Below are positions 5,151-6,462 of a DNA stretch of 6,462 nt, piece after piece (within the stretch, counting starts at the first letter, position 1; each line of letters begins with the position of its first letter). Made by a program: the position numbers and the translations under genes. The stretch comes from an uncultured Clostridia bacterium (lineage in GTDB: Bacteria > Bacillota_A > Clostridia > TANB77 > CAG-508): contig CANQQF010000054.1 of NCBI GenBank assembly GCA_947625985.1, positions 1 through 6,462 on the forward strand, read 5' to 3'. Under the pieces are notes generated by a model. The model was given only the letters and a program-made list of their open reading frames with translations. It was not told the DNA's origin and made no database searches.

Positions 5151-5666
5151 ACTATTGTTTCCAAATAGTATTTCTACACATCTTTCATAATCATCATGTT
5201 GAAGTATTTTATAATTATGTATTTTATTTTCATAATTTAGTTTTTCATATTCTTCAAATGTAACCCACTTTGCTTCTGAAACTTCTTTATCAAGGAAAGT
5301 TAGTTTATTTATATCAATGTCAACTTTATATAACCATACATCAATAAAAACGTGAGTTTTTTTAAACACTTTAAAATATATCCCCTTATAATCATTCAAA
5401 TCTAACCCTAATTCTTCTTTAATCTCTCTTACTATAGTTTGAGAAGGTTCTTCTCCTGATTGACAGCATCCTCCATTTATTTCCCAAAGTCCTGGCGCAG
5501 TTGCTTTATTTTCGGCTCTCTTACTAATAAGTATTTTTTTATCTGAATTAATTATAATTGCCTTTGTTGCCAATGCAAATTCTCCATCTTTTATTCCTTC
5601 TTTATTTCTGATTTTTGTCCTTCCTGTTTTTTGTTTGTTTTTATCATAGATATCTATTATTTCCAT
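5148..5666 (-). CDS. Nudix hydrolase, second of a tandem pair
   Basis: This 172-residue Nudix-fold protein would hydrolyse a nucleoside-diphosphate-linked or other diphosphate substrate with Mg or Mn. The full Nudix box, G-x5-E-x7-REUxEExGU, is present at 66-88 (G66, E72, R80, E81, E84, E85, G87). The start, IDIYDKNKQKTGR (4-16), and the layout resemble the isopentenyl-diphosphate-isomerase-like/YfcD branch of Nudix proteins. When aligned on the box, the catalytic cysteine of true isomerases corresponds to G65, and the complete RE..EE set favours a hydrolase. Two adjacent cysteines, C67 and C68, lie inside the box. It is about 60% identical by eye to the upstream paralogue and of the same length. 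The ATG at 5666 follows AGGAG (5676-5680); the gap to the upstream gene is 24 nt. Substrate unknown. Confidence 0.92.
   Translation of the reverse strand: MEIIDIYDKNKQKTGRTKIRNKEGIKDGEFALATKAIIINSDKKILISKRAENKATAPGLWEINGGCCQSGEEPSQTIVREIKEELGLDLNDYKGIYFKVFKKTHVFIDVWLYKVDIDINKLTFLDKEVSEAKWVTFEEYEKLNYENKIHNYKILQHDDYERCVEILFGNNS
5529..5568 (-). repeat. 40-bp perfect direct repeat shared by the two Nudix genes (copy 1)
   Basis: This stretch is base-for-base identical to 6066-6105, including all third-codon positions across 13 codons (TKAIIINSDKKIL). Beyond one mismatch at the high-similarity edge, seven further bases also match. The rest of the paralogous genes differs much more. Confidence 0.9.
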
Positions 5667-5690
5667 ATTCTACTTCTCCTATTCTTATAA

Positions 5691-6209
5691 TTAATTGTTA
5701 AATAATAACTTTATACACTTATTATAATCATCACTTTGAAGTGTTTCATAGTTTGATAATATCTTTTGTTTATTTAATTCTTCGTATTCCTCAAATGTAA
5801 CCCATTTAGCTTGTTCAACTTCTCTATCAGAAAATTTTAATTCAGAAATATCTATATCTATTTTATACAACCATACATCAACAAAAACTTCTCCACTTAA
5901 ATAATCTTTAAAAAATATTCCTTTATATTTACTTAAATCTATCCCTATTTCTTCTTTTATTTCTCTTACAATTGCTTGAGAAGTTTGTTCTCCTGCTGAA
6001 CAACAACCTCCATTAATTTCCCAATATCCAGGTAATCTTGCTTTATCTTTTGCTCTTTTACTAAGAAGTATTTTTTTATCTGAATTAATTATAATTGCCT
6101 TTGTTATAAGTATATATTCTCCATCTTCTAAAGGCTCTTTATATCTTATTTTTACTCTTCCAGTCTTTTGTTTGTTAATATCATAAATATCAATTTTTTC
6201 TAAACTCAC
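5691..6209 (-). CDS. Nudix hydrolase, first of a tandem pair (GTG start)
   Basis: Read from the GTG at 6209 the protein is 172 residues, exactly the length of its downstream paralogue. The Nudix box is complete at 68-90 (G68, E74, R82, E83, E86, E87, G89), with C69 and C70 inside it. The N-terminus KIDIYDINKQKTGR and the segment EDGEYILITKA again resemble the IDI-like/YfcD Nudix branch; the C-terminal half (VFVDVWLYKIDIDI, QAKWVTFEEYEEL) matches the paralogue closely. Substrate cannot be told. The longest open frame begins at a TTG at 6260, with an ATG at 6251, but both lie upstream of AAGGAGG (6218-6224). That site is 8 nt from the GTG, and the extra residues have no counterpart in the paralogue. 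It is first in the four-gene operon, behind a likely extended -10 promoter. Confidence 0.9.
   Translation of the reverse strand: MSLEKIDIYDINKQKTGRVKIRYKEPLEDGEYILITKAIIINSDKKILLSKRAKDKARLPGYWEINGGCCSAGEQTSQAIVREIKEEIGIDLSKYKGIFFKDYLSGEVFVDVWLYKIDIDISELKFSDREVEQAKWVTFEEYEELNKQKILSNYETLQSDDYNKCIKLLFNN
6066..6105 (-). repeat. 40-bp perfect direct repeat shared by the two Nudix genes (copy 2)
   Basis: Identical to 5529-5568; 537 bp lie between equivalent positions of the two copies. It falls in the same codons of the first Nudix gene, just ahead of the Nudix box. Confidence 0.9.
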
Positions 6210-6217
6210 AAAAACTT

Positions 6218-6224
6218 CCTCCTT
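6218..6224 (-). promoter_or_regulatory. Ribosome binding site that fixes the GTG start of the first Nudix gene
   Basis: AAGGAGG on the minus strand lies 8 nt before the GTG at 6207-6209. It is the best SD in the leader and excludes the upstream TTG and ATG, which would place this site inside the coding region. Confidence 0.85.
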
Positions 6225-6231
6225 CTCCTCT

Positions 6232-6260
6232 ATATTACCACAAACTAGCATTTTAAACAA
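6232..6260 (-). promoter_or_regulatory. Probable promoter of the Nudix operon
   Basis: TTGTTT (6255-6260) and TAATAT (6232-6237) on the minus strand are spaced by 17 nt, with TG at the extended -10 position (TGGTAATAT). Neither hexamer is perfect. Transcription would start close to the SD, giving a leader of only about 15-20 nt. It is the only reasonable promoter between the terminator at 6277-6307 and the start codon. Confidence 0.5.
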
Positions 6261-6276
6261 TAAAAAACTGTAAATT

Positions 6277-6307
6277 ATTAAAGGAGTCCTTTTAGGACTC
6301 CTTTAAT
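6277..6307 (-). terminator. Strong hairpin terminator after the partial gene at the right edge
   Basis: ATTAAAGGAGTCCT (6277-6290) pairs fully with AGGACTCCTTTAAT (6294-6307), a 14-bp stem with a 3-nt loop, 9 nt after the stop codon at 6316. The 3' arm on the minus strand is T/A-rich and is followed by AATTT. The symmetry would allow action in both directions. Confidence 0.85.
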
Positions 6308-6315
6308 AGTATTCG

Positions 6316-6462
6316 TTAATTAGCCTGAGTTATTATAAAGTTGTATGGCACTTGTAGTAATTCTTCTCCATTTTTACTATTTACTCTTAGTATTAATCTA
6401 TATGTTCCTATTGGTATACTATTTGCCACTCTCATTGTTACTGTATTATTTCCTTCTACTGC
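6316..6462 (-). CDS. C-terminal 48 residues of a probable surface or secreted beta-sandwich protein (partial)
   Basis: An open frame enters from the right edge and ends at TAA (6316-6318). The first codon in the window is GCA at 6460-6462. The 48 residues include NTVTMRVANSIPIGTYRLIL and, after RVNSKNGEEL, QVPYNFIITQAN. The alternating pattern with I-P-x-G-T-Y-R-L is typical of the last strands of Ig-like modules in Firmicute surface proteins, where such modules often close the chain. There is no LPxTG motif or membrane segment in the visible tail. The start, full length and other domains lie outside the window, so function is not assigned. The terminator at 6277-6307 ends this transcript and separates it from the Nudix operon. 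Confidence 0.75.
   Translation of the reverse strand, partial: AVEGNNTVTMRVANSIPIGTYRLILRVNSKNGEELLQVPYNFIITQAN

Noticed and set aside
5069..5263. Plus-strand open frame of 64 codons across the Nudix/zinc-ribbon junction
   Set aside because: It overlaps two well-supported minus-strand genes and consists of His/Phe/Tyr-rich antisense translation without a ribosome site.
5148..6209. Isopentenyl-diphosphate isomerases (idi)
   Set aside because: The N-terminal layout resembles that branch, but the canonical complete hydrolase Nudix box is present and the isomerase active-site cysteine position is Gly by alignment.
6210..6260. N-terminal extension of the first Nudix protein from the TTG at 6260 or the ATG at 6251
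   Set aside because: The extension runs through the SD AAGGAGG, overlaps the likely promoter, and has no counterpart in the paralogue. The GTG at 6209 gives equal protein lengths.

Overview
The window is a very AT-rich stretch (G+C below about 30% by eye). Every credible gene is on the minus strand, so gene order below runs from high to low coordinates. Strong AGGAGG-type ribosome binding sites, sigma-A-like promoters that often carry an extended TGn -10, A/T-rich codon choice (ATA, AGA, TTA) and the gene families point to a low-GC Gram-positive bacterium, most likely a clostridial Firmicute. The species cannot be told from the sequence.

Layout, in transcription order. (1) 6462-6316: the last 48 codons of a gene entering from outside. 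They encode a beta-rich C-terminus that looks like an Ig-like module of a surface or secreted protein, closed by a strong hairpin terminator (6277-6307). (2) 6209-3646: a tight four-gene operon. It holds two paralogous Nudix hydrolases of identical length (172 aa each), a zinc-ribbon protein of unknown function with an internal duplication, and a miniature family I inorganic-pyrophosphatase-like protein. Gaps are 24, 12 and 17 nt, and two of the SD sequences touch or lie beside the upstream stop codon, so translation is probably coupled. (3) 3446-2490: a membrane-anchored XRE-type regulator with a cytoplasmic DNA-binding head, one transmembrane helix and a large outer domain. It has its own promoter region rich in repeats and its own terminator. 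(4) 2399-1110: murI (glutamate racemase, peptidoglycan precursor supply) followed by a stand-alone HD-domain protein resembling small ppGpp hydrolases. (5) 965-54: a cation diffusion facilitator (zinc-type) ending in eleven histidines, with its own near-consensus promoter and a leader of about 105 nt.

The murI promoter has its -35 box inside the loop of the regulator's terminator. The cation transporter gene is flanked by a 16-nt inverted repeat, so its 5' and 3' untranslated regions are complementary. Three start codons are moved from the longest open frame on ribosome-site evidence: murI to 2399, the regulator to 3446, and the first Nudix gene to a GTG at 6209.

Most of the window is ordinary housekeeping and accessory chromosome. 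The least explained unit is the Nudix-Nudix-zinc ribbon-mini-PPase operon. A shared role in diphosphate or nucleotide clean-up is an inference from gene families, not something the sequence proves. No rRNA, tRNA, CRISPR array, transposase or phage gene was seen. No gene-free stretch exceeds 300 bases; the longest is the 199 nt at 3447-3645.
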